Assembly: GCF_022808645.1 (NCBI RefSeq)
Contig: NZ_JAKZKT010000020.1
Span: forward strand, 1-64,000
DNA: 64,000 bases
Direction: 5' to 3'
Source: Bacillus litorisediminis
GTDB taxonomy: Bacteria; Bacillota; Bacilli; Bacillales; JC228
Part shown: positions 8,547 through 16,849 of the stretch, one piece after another
Layout: every line of letters begins with the position of its first letter
Position numbering within the stretch: the first letter of the stretch is position 1
Made by a program: the position numbers and the translations under genes
The notes under the pieces: generated by a model
Told to the model about the DNA's origin: nothing
The model's input: the letters and a program-made list of their open reading frames with translations, nothing else
The model's database searches: none

Positions 8547-9222
8547 GAAGAACTTCTCCTTTCGATTCATCGATTTGGTATTTCGAAAGATTAGGTGAGA
8601 CCGTATATTCAGCCGGTGTGATTTCTTTCAATTTTTCTAACGTCATATCTTCTGCTATTTCTTCAAGAACCATTTTGCCGTCAATAAAACGAAATACAGC
8701 ATGTTCTGTAATAATGGTGCTAACCACATTCTTGGCTGTAATCGGGTAGTCACATCTTCTGACTAGTTTCGGATCACCATTTTTGGCACAATGTTGTGTA
8801 GTCACTATAACTTCTTTGGCACCGGCAACAAGATCCATCGCTCCTCCAACACCAAGAATATCTTTTCCCGGTACAGCCCAATTCGCAATATCGCCATTTT
8901 CAGCAACCTGCAAGGCACCCAAAATCGCAATATCAACATGCCCTCCCCGAATCATTCCAAATGATTCGGAAGAGGAGAAATAAGATGAACCTACATTGGC
9001 TGTAACAGGAAGTTTCCCGGCATTAATAATTTCCGGGTCTGCTTCCCCTTCAGCGGGACTTGGGCCAACACCAAGCAAGCCATTTTCAGAATGTAAAAAT
9101 ACTTCCTTATCACTTGGCAGGAAATCAGCTACTAATGTAGGGATCCCGATTCCTAAATTCACAATCGCCCCTTCTTTAATTTCCATCGCAGCACGGGCTG
9201 CAATTTTTTGCTTGCTATTCAT
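8536..9222 (-). CDS. scoB: 3-oxoacid CoA-transferase subunit B
   Basis: A 228-residue beta subunit of a family I CoA-transferase. The catalytic glutamate lies in HSENGLLGVGPSP, the typical SENG motif. It pairs with the alpha subunit encoded immediately upstream (1-nt overlap, TAATG). The enzyme moves CoA from succinyl-CoA to acetoacetate (ScoAB) or to 3-oxoadipate (PcaIJ); which substrate is used cannot be decided from sequence alone. The following thiolase and the IclR regulator fit both pathways, and no other aromatic ring-cleavage genes are visible in the window. Confidence 0.9.
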   Translation of the reverse strand: MNSKQKIAARAAMEIKEGAIVNLGIGIPTLVADFLPSDKEVFLHSENGLLGVGPSPAEGEADPEIINAGKLPVTANVGSSYFSSSESFGMIRGGHVDIAILGALQVAENGDIANWAVPGKDILGVGGAMDLVAGAKEVIVTTQHCAKNGDPKLVRRCDYPITAKNVVSTIITEHAVFRFIDGKMVLEEIAEDMTLEKLKEITPAEYTVSPNLSKYQIDESKGEVLHGA

Positions 9223-9881
9223 TACTCATTCCCTCCTTTTACAATCAAATCAACAAATAAATGAGGGACCACAATATGTTCCGGATCTAATTCACCGACT
9301 TCAACAATATCTTCCGCTTCCACTATTGTCAGTTTGGCTGCCTTTGCCATATCAGGGTTAAAATTACGGGCTGTTTTTGAAAAGACTAGATTTCCGAGTT
9401 TATCAGCCTTCTTTGCTTTAATTAGAGCTACGTCCGGTATGAGCGGTAATTCAAAGATATACTCTTCACCGTTTAGGATCCGAGTTTCCTTATTTTCTGC
9501 CAGCAGGGTTCCGGCAGCCGTTTTTGTATAGAAACCGCCAATCCCTGCTCCGCCTGCACGAAGTCGCTCAGCCAGTGTTCCTTGGGGGACCAATTCAACT
9601 TCAAGCCTTCCTTCATTCACATAATGAACAGCATCAATATTACTGGTAAAGTACGATCCAATCGCTTTTGCAATTTTATTCTGAAGCAGGATCTTGCCCA
9701 GACCTCTTCCTCCAGGCTCACCCAGATTATTACTAATTACTGTTAAATCACGAACATTATGGTTTCCAAGAGCCTCTAGCAATCCGAGCGGGCAACCGAC
9801 TAATCCAAATCCTCCGACTGCTATTGTTTGACCATCCTTTATATGAGAAATGGCTTCCTTTGCAGATACGATTTTATTCAA
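9222..9881 (-). CDS. scoA: 3-oxoacid CoA-transferase subunit A
   Basis: A 219-residue alpha subunit of a family I CoA-transferase, with the glycine-rich IAVGGFGLVGCPLGLL near residues 20-35 and the GEPGGRGLGKIL segment typical of ScoA/PcaI. It uses a TTG start at 9881 behind AGGAAGGAGA with about 10 nt spacing; the nearby ATG is out of frame and stops after four codons. It is the first gene of the scoA-scoB-thiolase-permease operon, divergent from an IclR regulator, with a palindromic operator candidate in between. Confidence 0.9.
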   Translation of the reverse strand: MNKIVSAKEAISHIKDGQTIAVGGFGLVGCPLGLLEALGNHNVRDLTVISNNLGEPGGRGLGKILLQNKIAKAIGSYFTSNIDAVHYVNEGRLEVELVPQGTLAERLRAGGAGIGGFYTKTAAGTLLAENKETRILNGEEYIFELPLIPDVALIKAKKADKLGNLVFSKTARNFNPDMAKAAKLTIVEAEDIVEVGELDPEHIVVPHLFVDLIVKGGNE

Positions 9882-9988
9882 CGTACATTCTCTCCTTCCT
9901 CATGTAAAGTAAGATACTATGACCTTGAAACCCCTTACATTTTTCTATAAAAAATATTGCACTCATTAAACGAAAGGTGTACACTATG

Positions 9989-10002
9989 CGTATAGTTATA
10001 CG
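9989..10002. promoter_or_regulatory. Candidate IclR operator
   Basis: An inverted repeat CGTATA-GT-TATACG in the 217-bp divergent region between scoA and the IclR gene. IclR proteins usually bind such short palindromes near both promoters; the assignment is by position and symmetry only. Confidence 0.45.
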
Positions 10003-10098
10003 GATAATGAAATTGTGGTTTTATTATAATAGCAATCTTTTAAACAATCAACTTAATTGTGTTATTTTTTTGAAAATAATTAAAAGGAGAATGCATGA

Positions 10099-10884
10099 AT
10101 GAAAAATGAGAGGGAATCAAATTATTTTGTCAATTCGGTTGCTAAGGGGTTTGAAGTGCTGAAGGCGTTCGATTCAAGCTCTTCCTATTTATCATTAAGT
10201 GATTTGGAGAGAAAAACAGGGATTAACAAAGCAACCGTCAGACGGTTTGCCTTAACCCTTGCCGATTTAGGATATTTAAGGGTACACCCTGACTATAAAT
10301 TTTCATTGAGTCCAAAGGTATTGGATTTAGGTGCTAACTATCTCGAATCCTTATATCTTCCTGATCTGGCCCACCCCATCCTTGTAAAAATTGCATCAGA
10401 AGTAAAGGAATCCACCAATCTGGCGATTTTGGACCATGCAGATATTGTTTATATATCAAGGGTAAAAGCGGCAGAACGAATTATTGGTTCCAATTTACAC
10501 ATTGGTTCAAGACTTCCCTACTATGCGACTTCTTTAGGAAAAGCGCTGGTTGCTTGGCTCCCTAAAGAGGAGAGAAAACAGCTTTGGAATTCAGTAAAGG
10601 CAGAAGCATTTACTCCTAACACGATCACAGATTTCGATATGCTTGAGGAAGATTTTGAGAAATGCAGAATACGAGGTTATGCTGAAGGATGCGATGAGCT
10701 TGAAATTGGCCTTCGTTCGATTGCCGTTCCAATCTTCAACTGGAAAGGGGAACCAATCGCAGCGATGAATATATCGACCAACTCCATGAGATCATCAGAA
10801 GAGAAAATCAAAAACGTATACTTGCCTGCTCTATTGGAAGGTGCTGAGGAACTAAACAGACAGGTCGGGTTTCATAAGTTATAA
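10099..10884 (+). CDS. IclR family transcriptional regulator
   Basis: A 261-residue regulator with an N-terminal winged helix (residues 12-75; LSDLERKTGINKATVRRF is the HTH) and a C-terminal IclR effector domain (GSRLPYYATSLGKALVAW, SIAVPIFNWKGEPIAAMN). The start at 10099 follows AAAAGGAGAATGC; the ATG 4 nt earlier stops at once. It is divergent from the CoA-transferase operon and is very likely its regulator, resembling PcaR/PobR-type regulators that respond to aromatic or keto acids. Confidence 0.9.
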   Translation: MKNERESNYFVNSVAKGFEVLKAFDSSSSYLSLSDLERKTGINKATVRRFALTLADLGYLRVHPDYKFSLSPKVLDLGANYLESLYLPDLAHPILVKIASEVKESTNLAILDHADIVYISRVKAAERIIGSNLHIGSRLPYYATSLGKALVAWLPKEERKQLWNSVKAEAFTPNTITDFDMLEEDFEKCRIRGYAEGCDELEIGLRSIAVPIFNWKGEPIAAMNISTNSMRSSEEKIKNVYLPALLEGAEELNRQVGFHKL

Positions 10885-10891
10885 AAAAACA

Positions 10892-10925
10892 GGTATAAAA
10901 ACAAAAGCCCCTTATACCCGTTTTT
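10892..10925 (+). terminator. Terminator of the IclR gene
   Basis: Stem GGTATAA/TTATACC extended by AAAAACA/CGTTTTT pairing, ending in GTTTTTCTT, 8 bp after the stop codon. Confidence 0.6.
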
Positions 10926-10933
10926 CTTATCAA

Positions 10934-11232
10934 TTAATTATTAAAGGTTCCCAATTTTAGCTGGAAAGGCCCAATTAAGCATGGAAATGAAGGATGAAGC
11001 TGACCAGCTGCAGCGATACCTCCCTCTGTCTGAAAAAAGTCACCAGCAATCAAAGCTATGTTGCTCGTATCAAAAAATGATATGGAACCGGGTGTACGTC
11101 CTGGGGTTGCCTATACAAGCAATCACTTAATCCGATCTCCCTCTCGGAGTAACTTATTTGCCTTTGTTTTTACAAGTTTAGGTATAGTTCCCCGGATTGA
11201 AGTTTGGGGTTCATGTGAATCTAAAGCTAGGT
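10934..11232 (-). pseudogene. MBL-fold hydrolase remnant with two in-frame stops
   Basis: Reading the minus strand in one frame gives KLLREGDRIK, stop, LLV, stop, then ATPGRTPGSISFFDTSN, IALIAGDFFQTEGGIA and AAGQLHPSFP. This matches the region of metallo-beta-lactamase-fold hydrolases that normally reads GHTPGSISFFD...LIAGD: the metal-binding His of GHTPG is replaced by Arg, the N-terminal half with HxHxDH is missing, and two stop codons interrupt the frame. The remnant is fused to the tail of another broken gene (11227-11442). Confidence 0.65.
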
Positions 11233-11442
11233 CTTTCGATAACAAACGGGATTCTCGACTAGTTCAAGGTCTTCCAGTACGAATGTCCGAGCTTCTTCGT
11301 GCTGGTCCCTAGACTCCGCATCCGAAAAGCCAGCTTGTGTAAGCCTGAGATTGGCTCCACTTTCGAGAGGCTGTATCTCAACCGTAACAACTGTTAATAG
11401 AAATAAACTAATTTCCATTTTGCTCCTCTCCAATAAATACAA
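11227..11442 (-). pseudogene. SRPBCC/AHSA1-domain protein remnant
   Basis: An open frame of about 70 residues whose middle part (VTVEIQPLESGANLRLTQAG followed by DAESRDQHEEA) matches the C-terminal half of AHSA1-type SRPBCC proteins. The N-terminal half of the usual 140-150 residues is absent, and the frame runs off into foreign sequence at the junction with the MBL-fold remnant. Probably not functional. Confidence 0.6.
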
Positions 11443-11443
11443 A

Positions 11444-11476
11444 ACACCCCACTTTGTTCAAAACAAAATGGAGTGT
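11444..11476 (-). terminator. Terminator downstream of the PTS IIC gene
   Basis: A 15-bp stem ACACTCCATTTTGTT/AACAAAGTGGGGTGT (minus strand, with G-U pairs and a mismatch) followed by TTTGTATTT. Confidence 0.7.
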
Positions 11477-11508
11477 ACCTTAAATCTACTCATTTACTTT
11501 TAGTTCAA

Positions 11509-12540
11509 TTACTGCACAACCATACGCAAATCTTCTTTTTTTACCCATCCTATTACCTTCAAACCTTGATATAAGGCAAGGGAGATAATAATAGGAAGGA
11601 TGACACCTACGGCTATATAAACTGAAAAGACCACGGCCCCTTGGTTCGCTAAAATATTGATTGGAGCAATTAAGGAATTCAGACCAAGCCCTGCCAATTG
11701 ATATGGAACTTGGAGGTTAAATATCATCGTTGCAATCGGAGCACAAACCACGGCAGCAATAAAGGGCGGAATCACAAGACGCGGATTCTTGACGATATTC
11801 GGAAATTGAACCTTTGGCGTAATTAGGGACTGTGCGATATTCGCACCAATATCATTTTGTCTTAAAGACATCGCAGTGAATCCCGCAAATTGAGCGGTAC
11901 ATCCAATCAATGCAGCCGCACTTGATACAGGGTCAAGCTGCAAGGCAATTGCAATCGCGGCAGAGGATGCAGGTGACATCAGAAAAATACTCCAAACAAG
12001 CGAAATTACCATTGGTCCGATTAAAGGAGAACCTTCAACAGATGCTGTTATCTGAGCGCTTAGCCATTCGAGTAAAGGAGTCGTAATCATCGCTAAAAAT
12101 ACACCAGATACTCCACCTGCCAATACAGCTGCAAACGGAATTGCCATCATGTCCAGTTTCGTCTTTCCTGTTACACGCTTACCAACCCACGTCGCAATTA
12201 AGGCTGCCAAAACCGCACTAAGCGGCTGACCAGTTACTAAGGTCACGCCTCCATCCTCTGTAAGCCTGACAGCATTTGCCCCAATTGCACTGGATGCCAT
12301 GGCACTGAAAACAACCAATGTATTCCCGCCAAGCTGATAGGCTATCCCCGCTCCGATTGCAGGAGCCAGCATCAGCTGCGTGGCTTTCCCTATCGTGTTA
12401 AATCCTTCCCAACCGGTAAAGGTTCCAAAAGATTCTATTAAAAGGCCGATTCCTAGGGTAACTAGAACCGCATTTGCAAGTCCCTGTGAAGCTTTATATG
12501 CACGATCGACCAAATATTCTTTTGTAGATTTTTTCATCAT
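11509..12540 (-). CDS. PTS_EIIC type 2 membrane protein
   Basis: A 343-residue polytopic membrane protein of the PTS_EIIC_2 family (about 9-10 helices; GAGIAYQLGGNTLVVFSAMA near residue 62 and the repeated SPASSAAIAIAL segment). It has no IIA or IIB domain and no PTS partner genes nearby, so it may rely on components encoded elsewhere or may not be a sugar transporter at all. ATG at 12540 follows GAGGGGAG. It has its own sigma-A-like promoter (12728-12756) and a cre-like site upstream. Confidence 0.75.
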   Translation of the reverse strand: MMKKSTKEYLVDRAYKASQGLANAVLVTLGIGLLIESFGTFTGWEGFNTIGKATQLMLAPAIGAGIAYQLGGNTLVVFSAMASSAIGANAVRLTEDGGVTLVTGQPLSAVLAALIATWVGKRVTGKTKLDMMAIPFAAVLAGGVSGVFLAMITTPLLEWLSAQITASVEGSPLIGPMVISLVWSIFLMSPASSAAIAIALQLDPVSSAAALIGCTAQFAGFTAMSLRQNDIGANIAQSLITPKVQFPNIVKNPRLVIPPFIAAVVCAPIATMIFNLQVPYQLAGLGLNSLIAPINILANQGAVVFSVYIAVGVILPIIISLALYQGLKVIGWVKKEDLRMVVQ

Positions 12541-12727
12541 TCTGCTCCCCTCAAGATGCGTCCAAATTAGGCCAACTTTTCATTAAAAAAGTAATGATTC
12601 CAACATATACGATATGTAATATATCAGTATACAGAAAAATAAAAACCGACTCTTTTTTACGTGTCGAAAGCGTAATCTATTAATGAATAATGACCTTTTT
12701 GATTCTCTCTCTATCAAATTTTTTATA

Positions 12728-12756
12728 ATAGTATAATTGTTTTCAGACAAAGTCAA
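12728..12756 (-). promoter_or_regulatory. Sigma-A-type promoter of the PTS IIC gene
   Basis: Minus strand -35 TTGACT (12756-12751), a 17-bp spacer and -10 TACTAT (12733-12728). The rest of the 12541-12986 stretch holds only the cre-like site and no recognisable gene. Confidence 0.55.
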
Positions 12757-12779
12757 TAATTATTTCAATTCTGAAATAT

Positions 12780-12793
12780 TTAAAACGCTTTCA
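12780..12793 (-). promoter_or_regulatory. cre-like CcpA site
   Basis: On the minus strand TGAAAGCGTTTTAA, one mismatch to TGWNANCGNTNWCA, lying about 25 bp upstream of the -35 box of the PTS IIC promoter. An upstream position would fit activation rather than repression. A candidate only. Confidence 0.35.
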
Positions 12794-12986
12794 TTTTCGA
12801 GGTTCGGATTTCGGAATATTTTAACTTACTATTCTAGAAAGTTATTCTAGGAAAAGAAAAAGGAGATGCAGAGACAGTTTCCTCGTCCCATAAACAAGCA
12901 CATATTCCCTGATACATAGTTGTTAAATTTTCGGGATGCCGGGCATGTATTAAACCCATCTATTGATTTAGCTTGAATAATAATAA

Positions 12987-13022
12987 AAGCAGACCTTTGT
13001 GTTTTTAGATAAAGGTCTGCTT
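12987..13022 (-). terminator. Terminator of the AAHS-type transporter gene
   Basis: A perfect 12-bp stem AAGCAGACCTTT/AAAGGTCTGCTT with a 12-nt loop, 5 bp after the stop codon; the minus strand continues with TTATTATTATTC. Confidence 0.7.
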
Positions 13023-13027
13023 CCATT

Positions 13028-14242
13028 TTAAGCCTGAAGATGTTGTATCAAAGTATTTGCTTGTCTTTTCTTTAGACTTAACATAAAGATAAAGGATACA
13101 CAATATAGGACAGCCAGGTAGGTCATAGCCATGGTCATATCGTAGTTTTGCAGAATATAACCAACGAGGATAGGGGACAGACCTCCTAATGCTCGTCCGA
13201 AATTGAAAATCGTGTTCGTGGCCGTGCTTCTGATTTGCACAGGATAATAACTGCTGATTAGTGCCCCATAGCCTGCAAACATTCCATTTGAAAAGAAACC
13301 AACAATCGCACCGCCAATTAATACACCCGCACTGCCTTCTGCATAGGAATATAGAAATACTGCAGATGCTGAAGCCAGAAGGAATATCCCGTAAGAACAT
13401 TTGGCCCCAAAGCGATCCATAAATTGTCCAAAAGTCAGCATTCCGATGATCATTCCAACCGCAGTACTGATAGTCCAAATCGCCGAACTTGAGACAGATA
13501 ATCCTTGTGATTGCTGCAGCATAGACGGGAGCCAAATCATCAAACCGTTATATCCAGCTATTTGAACAGTGGCCATTACAGCTAAAGCCATTGTAGTAAA
13601 GGCTCTTCTAGGCGTATCAAACAATTGAATCAGTTTTGCTTTCTCCTGTTTGTCTGCAACGTTTTTCTCCTTCCGGCTTGCCAGCCATTCTGGAGATTCA
13701 TCCAGGTTTTTCCGAACAATATAAGCAAAAATAACTGGAAGGATTCCAACAAAAAACAGGGCTCTCCATCCTAAAGTAGGCAGAAGAATAGCGCTAAGCA
13801 GGGCTGCAAGAATGACACCGAATTGGGCACCAATACTTACATATGAAGACGCTCTTCCTTGTTTATGCTTTGGCCACGCCTCTGCTACGAGGGCCATACC
13901 AATTCCATACTCTCCTCCAGCACCAAGACCTGCAATAAATCTGGATGCATACACCTGCTCAATACTAGTGGCAAATCCCGTTAATGCAGTACCTACTGCA
14001 AATAATATAATGGTATAAGTAAAAATCCGGACGCGACCGAACTTATCTGCTAATATCCCAAAGATGATTCCGCCCAGAAGCATTCCGATATTAGTAATAG
14101 AAGAAATCAGACCGCCTGTTGCCAAATCAATGTTAAAATGGGCAACAATCATCGACATGGCAAAGGAAATAAACATAATGTCCATGCCTTCCAAAGTTAA
14201 GCCTGCGACTGATGCAACAACTGTTTTATTACGATAATTCAT
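13028..14242 (-). CDS. AAHS-type MFS transporter under PyrR control
   Basis: A 404-residue, 12-helix major facilitator resembling the aromatic acid:H+ symporter group: helix 1 GLTLEGMDIMFISF, motif A GILADKFGRVRIF, and the GAGGEYGIGMALVAEAWP stretch in helices 4-5. ATG at 14242 is chosen because GGAGGGTGG precedes it with 8 nt spacing; the longer frame upstream runs into the leader. The leader carries a PyrR-type attenuator (14401-14501), so expression should fall when uridine nucleotides are plentiful. Together these suggest uptake of a pyrimidine-related acid such as orotate; the substrate is inferred. Confidence 0.85.
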   Translation of the reverse strand: MNYRNKTVVASVAGLTLEGMDIMFISFAMSMIVAHFNIDLATGGLISSITNIGMLLGGIIFGILADKFGRVRIFTYTIILFAVGTALTGFATSIEQVYASRFIAGLGAGGEYGIGMALVAEAWPKHKQGRASSYVSIGAQFGVILAALLSAILLPTLGWRALFFVGILPVIFAYIVRKNLDESPEWLASRKEKNVADKQEKAKLIQLFDTPRRAFTTMALAVMATVQIAGYNGLMIWLPSMLQQSQGLSVSSSAIWTISTAVGMIIGMLTFGQFMDRFGAKCSYGIFLLASASAVFLYSYAEGSAGVLIGGAIVGFFSNGMFAGYGALISSYYPVQIRSTATNTIFNFGRALGGLSPILVGYILQNYDMTMAMTYLAVLYCVSFIFMLSLKKRQANTLIQHLQA

Positions 14243-14400
14243 CTTATGTTCCACCCTCCAATATGATCTTATGCGTCTCTTCTGTTTGGAAGGAATGGAC
14301 CTAGAAACTGATTTCAGAATCAATCCATTCTCCTTTCAAGCCTCACCGGACTTGATTTAAAAGAGTTTTAGCCATAGTTTAGTTAAAAACTTTTAAACAT

Positions 14401-14501
14401 AAAAAATACCCTCTTGTCCAGAGGACAAAAGGGCATAGATGCACATAAATATACAAAACAACATCCTATCATTCCGCCACCCTTTTCAGCCTCTCTGGAC
14501 C
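14401..14501 (-). promoter_or_regulatory. PyrR-dependent transcription attenuator
   Basis: On the minus strand, GGTCCAGAGAGGCTG (14501-14487) is the conserved PyrR-binding loop of Bacillus pyr leaders. It is followed by a terminator with stem CCCTTTTGTCC/GGACAAGAGGG (14433-14409), a 3-nt loop and a T run (14407-14401). The 5' GTCCAGAG can pair with CTCTGGAC inside the terminator, which is the classic antiterminator. Known mechanism: UMP-loaded PyrR stabilises the binding loop, blocks the antiterminator and stops transcription. Confidence 0.85.
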
Positions 14502-14530
14502 GAATTAAAAGGTACTATTCTGTTGATACA

Positions 14531-14559
14531 ATAGTAGCATGTTCAAAAATAGGTTTCAA
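14531..14559 (-). promoter_or_regulatory. Sigma-A-type promoter of the PyrR-controlled leader
   Basis: Minus strand TTGAAA (14559-14554), a 17-bp spacer and TACTAT (14536-14531), about 30 bp upstream of the PyrR-binding loop. It overlaps the stop codon of the upstream histidine kinase gene. Confidence 0.65.
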
Positions 14560-15812
14560 TACTCACTATACCGATTCATGGATAAATCATGCTTTAATAA
14601 CTTTTGAGTAATGGTTGGTAAAAGGATTTCTACCGTGGTCCCCTTATCCAAAATACTATGAATGAGTATTTCCCCCTTGTGACTTTCAATAATTTTGTAG
14701 CATGTCATGAGTCCCAGACCCGTCCCTTTTTCCTTTGTTGTATAAAAAGGTTCTCCAAGTGTGGGAATGCGCTCTTCAGGGATACCCATTCCTTCATCCT
14801 CAATACTAATAGAAATTTTCCCATCCTTTTTTTCTTTTGCTCTAATATAAATATGTCCACCGTTTGGCATAGCCTCAATAGCATTTTTTATTAGATTAAG
14901 AAAAACCTGTTTAAGTTGATTTTTTTCACAACTGACCATAGGCAGATTACTATCAAAATCCACAAAAATTTGCACATTATTAAGCAGTAACTGGTTATTA
15001 ACGAGAGTTACAATATCTTTAATCAAATCCCTAATATCCTGCTCTATAAAAACTGCAGTTGACGGTTTGGCTAGAACTAGAAACTCTTCAACGATTGCAT
15101 TAATCCTTTCCAGCTCATCTAATACAATACTAAAGTACTCTTTCTCATTATAATGGGTATGTAATAACTGAATAAATCCTTTTACAGAAGTTAACGGGTT
15201 CCGTATTTCATGAGCAATCCCAGCAGCCATTTGCCCGAGCATCGCAAGTTTTTCAGACTTTTGGATCATTCGATCGATTTCTTCCTTCCTTTCAGTAATA
15301 TCCTTACCGATGGAAAGTACCGCTTCTCCTCCACCAAATACGATATAAAGGGAAGATACTTCAAAGTAAAATGTAGATCCGTCCAAACGCTTTAATTTAT
15401 GTTCAATGCAATTTAATGGCTTTTTCAATTTCTTTATCTGCTTAATTCTTTCCTCCATCCGGGGTTTATACTCATCCACACTAAAATCAAAAATAGACTT
15501 GCCGATTATTTCTTCCTTGCTGCGAGCTCTAACCATGGAAACAGTAGCATCATTTACATATAGAATTTTGTTGTGACTGTGAATAATAACCGATTCTGGC
15601 AATGAATTGAGTAATTGTTTATAGCTATTTTCACTAGCACGAGCTTTTTTGCCAAAGTGTCGTGCTCTATCATATTGCCACCCTACAAACCATGCAATAA
15701 GAGTGAACAGATAAAAATCAAATGTAAAAAATTTTTCACCATGTACGACTTTCTGGTAAAGGCTAAAAAGAATCGATAACATAACCAAGATAATTTGACC
15801 TAATTTATTCAT
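14556..15812 (-). CDS. PAS-domain sensor histidine kinase (sporulation-kinase-like)
   Basis: A 418-residue membrane-bound kinase. There are two N-terminal helices (residues 4-20 and 29-45) with almost no extracellular loop, a PAS domain (about 62-175), a HisKA with phospho-acceptor His201 in GIAHEIRNPLTSVKGF, and an HATPase domain with NLIKNAIEA, DEGMGIP and GTGLGL. The architecture and H-box resemble Bacillus KinA-E kinases, and no response regulator gene is adjacent, as expected for an orphan kinase feeding the Spo0F phosphorelay; that role is inference. It ends inside the promoter of the downstream PyrR leader. Confidence 0.85.
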   Translation of the reverse strand: MNKLGQIILVMLSILFSLYQKVVHGEKFFTFDFYLFTLIAWFVGWQYDRARHFGKKARASENSYKQLLNSLPESVIIHSHNKILYVNDATVSMVRARSKEEIIGKSIFDFSVDEYKPRMEERIKQIKKLKKPLNCIEHKLKRLDGSTFYFEVSSLYIVFGGGEAVLSIGKDITERKEEIDRMIQKSEKLAMLGQMAAGIAHEIRNPLTSVKGFIQLLHTHYNEKEYFSIVLDELERINAIVEEFLVLAKPSTAVFIEQDIRDLIKDIVTLVNNQLLLNNVQIFVDFDSNLPMVSCEKNQLKQVFLNLIKNAIEAMPNGGHIYIRAKEKKDGKISISIEDEGMGIPEERIPTLGEPFYTTKEKGTGLGLMTCYKIIESHKGEILIHSILDKGTTVEILLPTITQKLLKHDLSMNRYSEY

Positions 15813-16065
15813 GGGTATATGTCCTCATAAAAGGTAAATTTTTCTATATAATAGCACAGATGATGCCAACGATTCCTTCAAAATTAATAAATAATTATAA
15901 ATTTTTATTTTAATAGCTCAAAAGTTTGTCTGGTTTGTTCTTTTAGCAAGAATTCAAATCATTTAAAGATTATATACGGAGATGAACAAGGGCTATTACA
16001 AGAGAAGATTATAAAGTTTGCTAAGCTCAGAATAGAATAATCGAGCACTTTGATTAAAAGAAAAG
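15813..16065. other. Intergenic region without recognised features
   Basis: AT-rich stretch between the histidine kinase start and the terminator of the VWA gene. It presumably holds the kinase promoter, but no convincing consensus, small gene or remnant was seen. Confidence 0.4.
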
Positions 16066-16107
16066 AAGTGAGATGGTTGGCTGGGTTGGTTATCTCCTAT
16101 CTCACTT
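16066..16107 (-). terminator. Terminator downstream of the VWA gene
   Basis: A 9-bp stem AAGTGAGAT/ATCTCACTT with a 24-nt loop; on the minus strand it is followed by CTTTTCTTTT. Confidence 0.6.
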
Positions 16108-16167
16108 TTAGTTTGTTATCTGGGTTATGAATTCCGACTAAATGCAGCTAAACAATATTCCTAGCTC

Positions 16168-16764
16168 TTATTTATTTCTTCTTTCCATCACAGCCTCACA
16201 AACCACACTATACATACTCTCTACACCTTCATTCGAAGCTTCAAAGTTAAAGGCATCTTCCGGGGAAATGCCAAATCGGTCCGCTTCTTTGGCAGCATCC
16301 ATATTGGCTCCCAAAAAAATAAATTCCCAATTGTATTTTTCCTGCTGATGCCGGATCAGTTCACTGACTTTAGTAAATGTAAATTCACGGCTTGCATTCT
16401 CATATCCATCCGTTGTAATAACGAATATCACTTTCCCGGGTCTCTGTTCTTCTTTGGTCTGTGACAACCTGTGCCCCACATCGATAATGGTTTTTCCTAC
16501 GGCATCCAACAAAGCTGTCGACCCTCTAGTATAATATTCCTTCTCCGTTAGAACAGCCTGATTTGCCTGGATTCCATCCCATAACACCTCATACTGATCA
16601 TCAAACAGAACCGTTGTAAGAATCGTGCCGCCTTTTAATTCACATTGCCTTTTTATAAAGGAATTAAATCCGGCAATCGTATCACTTTCCAATCCTGCCA
16701 TCGACCCGCTCCGATCGAGCAAAAAAATAATCTCAGTTAGACTGTTATGCATATGACCTACCAT
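16168..16764 (-). CDS. VWA domain protein (TerY-like)
   Basis: A cytosolic von Willebrand A domain of about 195 residues with a full MIDAS metal site: DRSGSM in the first strand (DxSxS), the loop threonine in GSTALLDAVGK, and the aspartate in ITTDGYENAS. The remainder (NWEFIFLGANMDA) is typical of TerY-like VWA proteins in tellurite/stress clusters. Two starts are possible (16764 or the ATG at 16752); neither has an ideal ribosome binding site. It is divergent from 16850-17344 and shares an 85-bp promoter region with it. Confidence 0.8.
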   Translation of the reverse strand: MVGHMHNSLTEIIFLLDRSGSMAGLESDTIAGFNSFIKRQCELKGGTILTTVLFDDQYEVLWDGIQANQAVLTEKEYYTRGSTALLDAVGKTIIDVGHRLSQTKEEQRPGKVIFVITTDGYENASREFTFTKVSELIRHQQEKYNWEFIFLGANMDAAKEADRFGISPEDAFNFEASNEGVESMYSVVCEAVMERRNK

Positions 16765-16849
16765 CCTTTTCTATTTATCATGCTATAATCATAGCAACAA
16801 TTATCTATGATTTGGTCGCCTGCAAAGCGACATTTTCGGAGGTCGACAT

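Noticed and set aside
11058-11312. 84-codon plus-strand frame in the remnant region
   Set aside because: It lies opposite the MBL and SRPBCC remnants, has no ribosome binding site and an unnatural composition.
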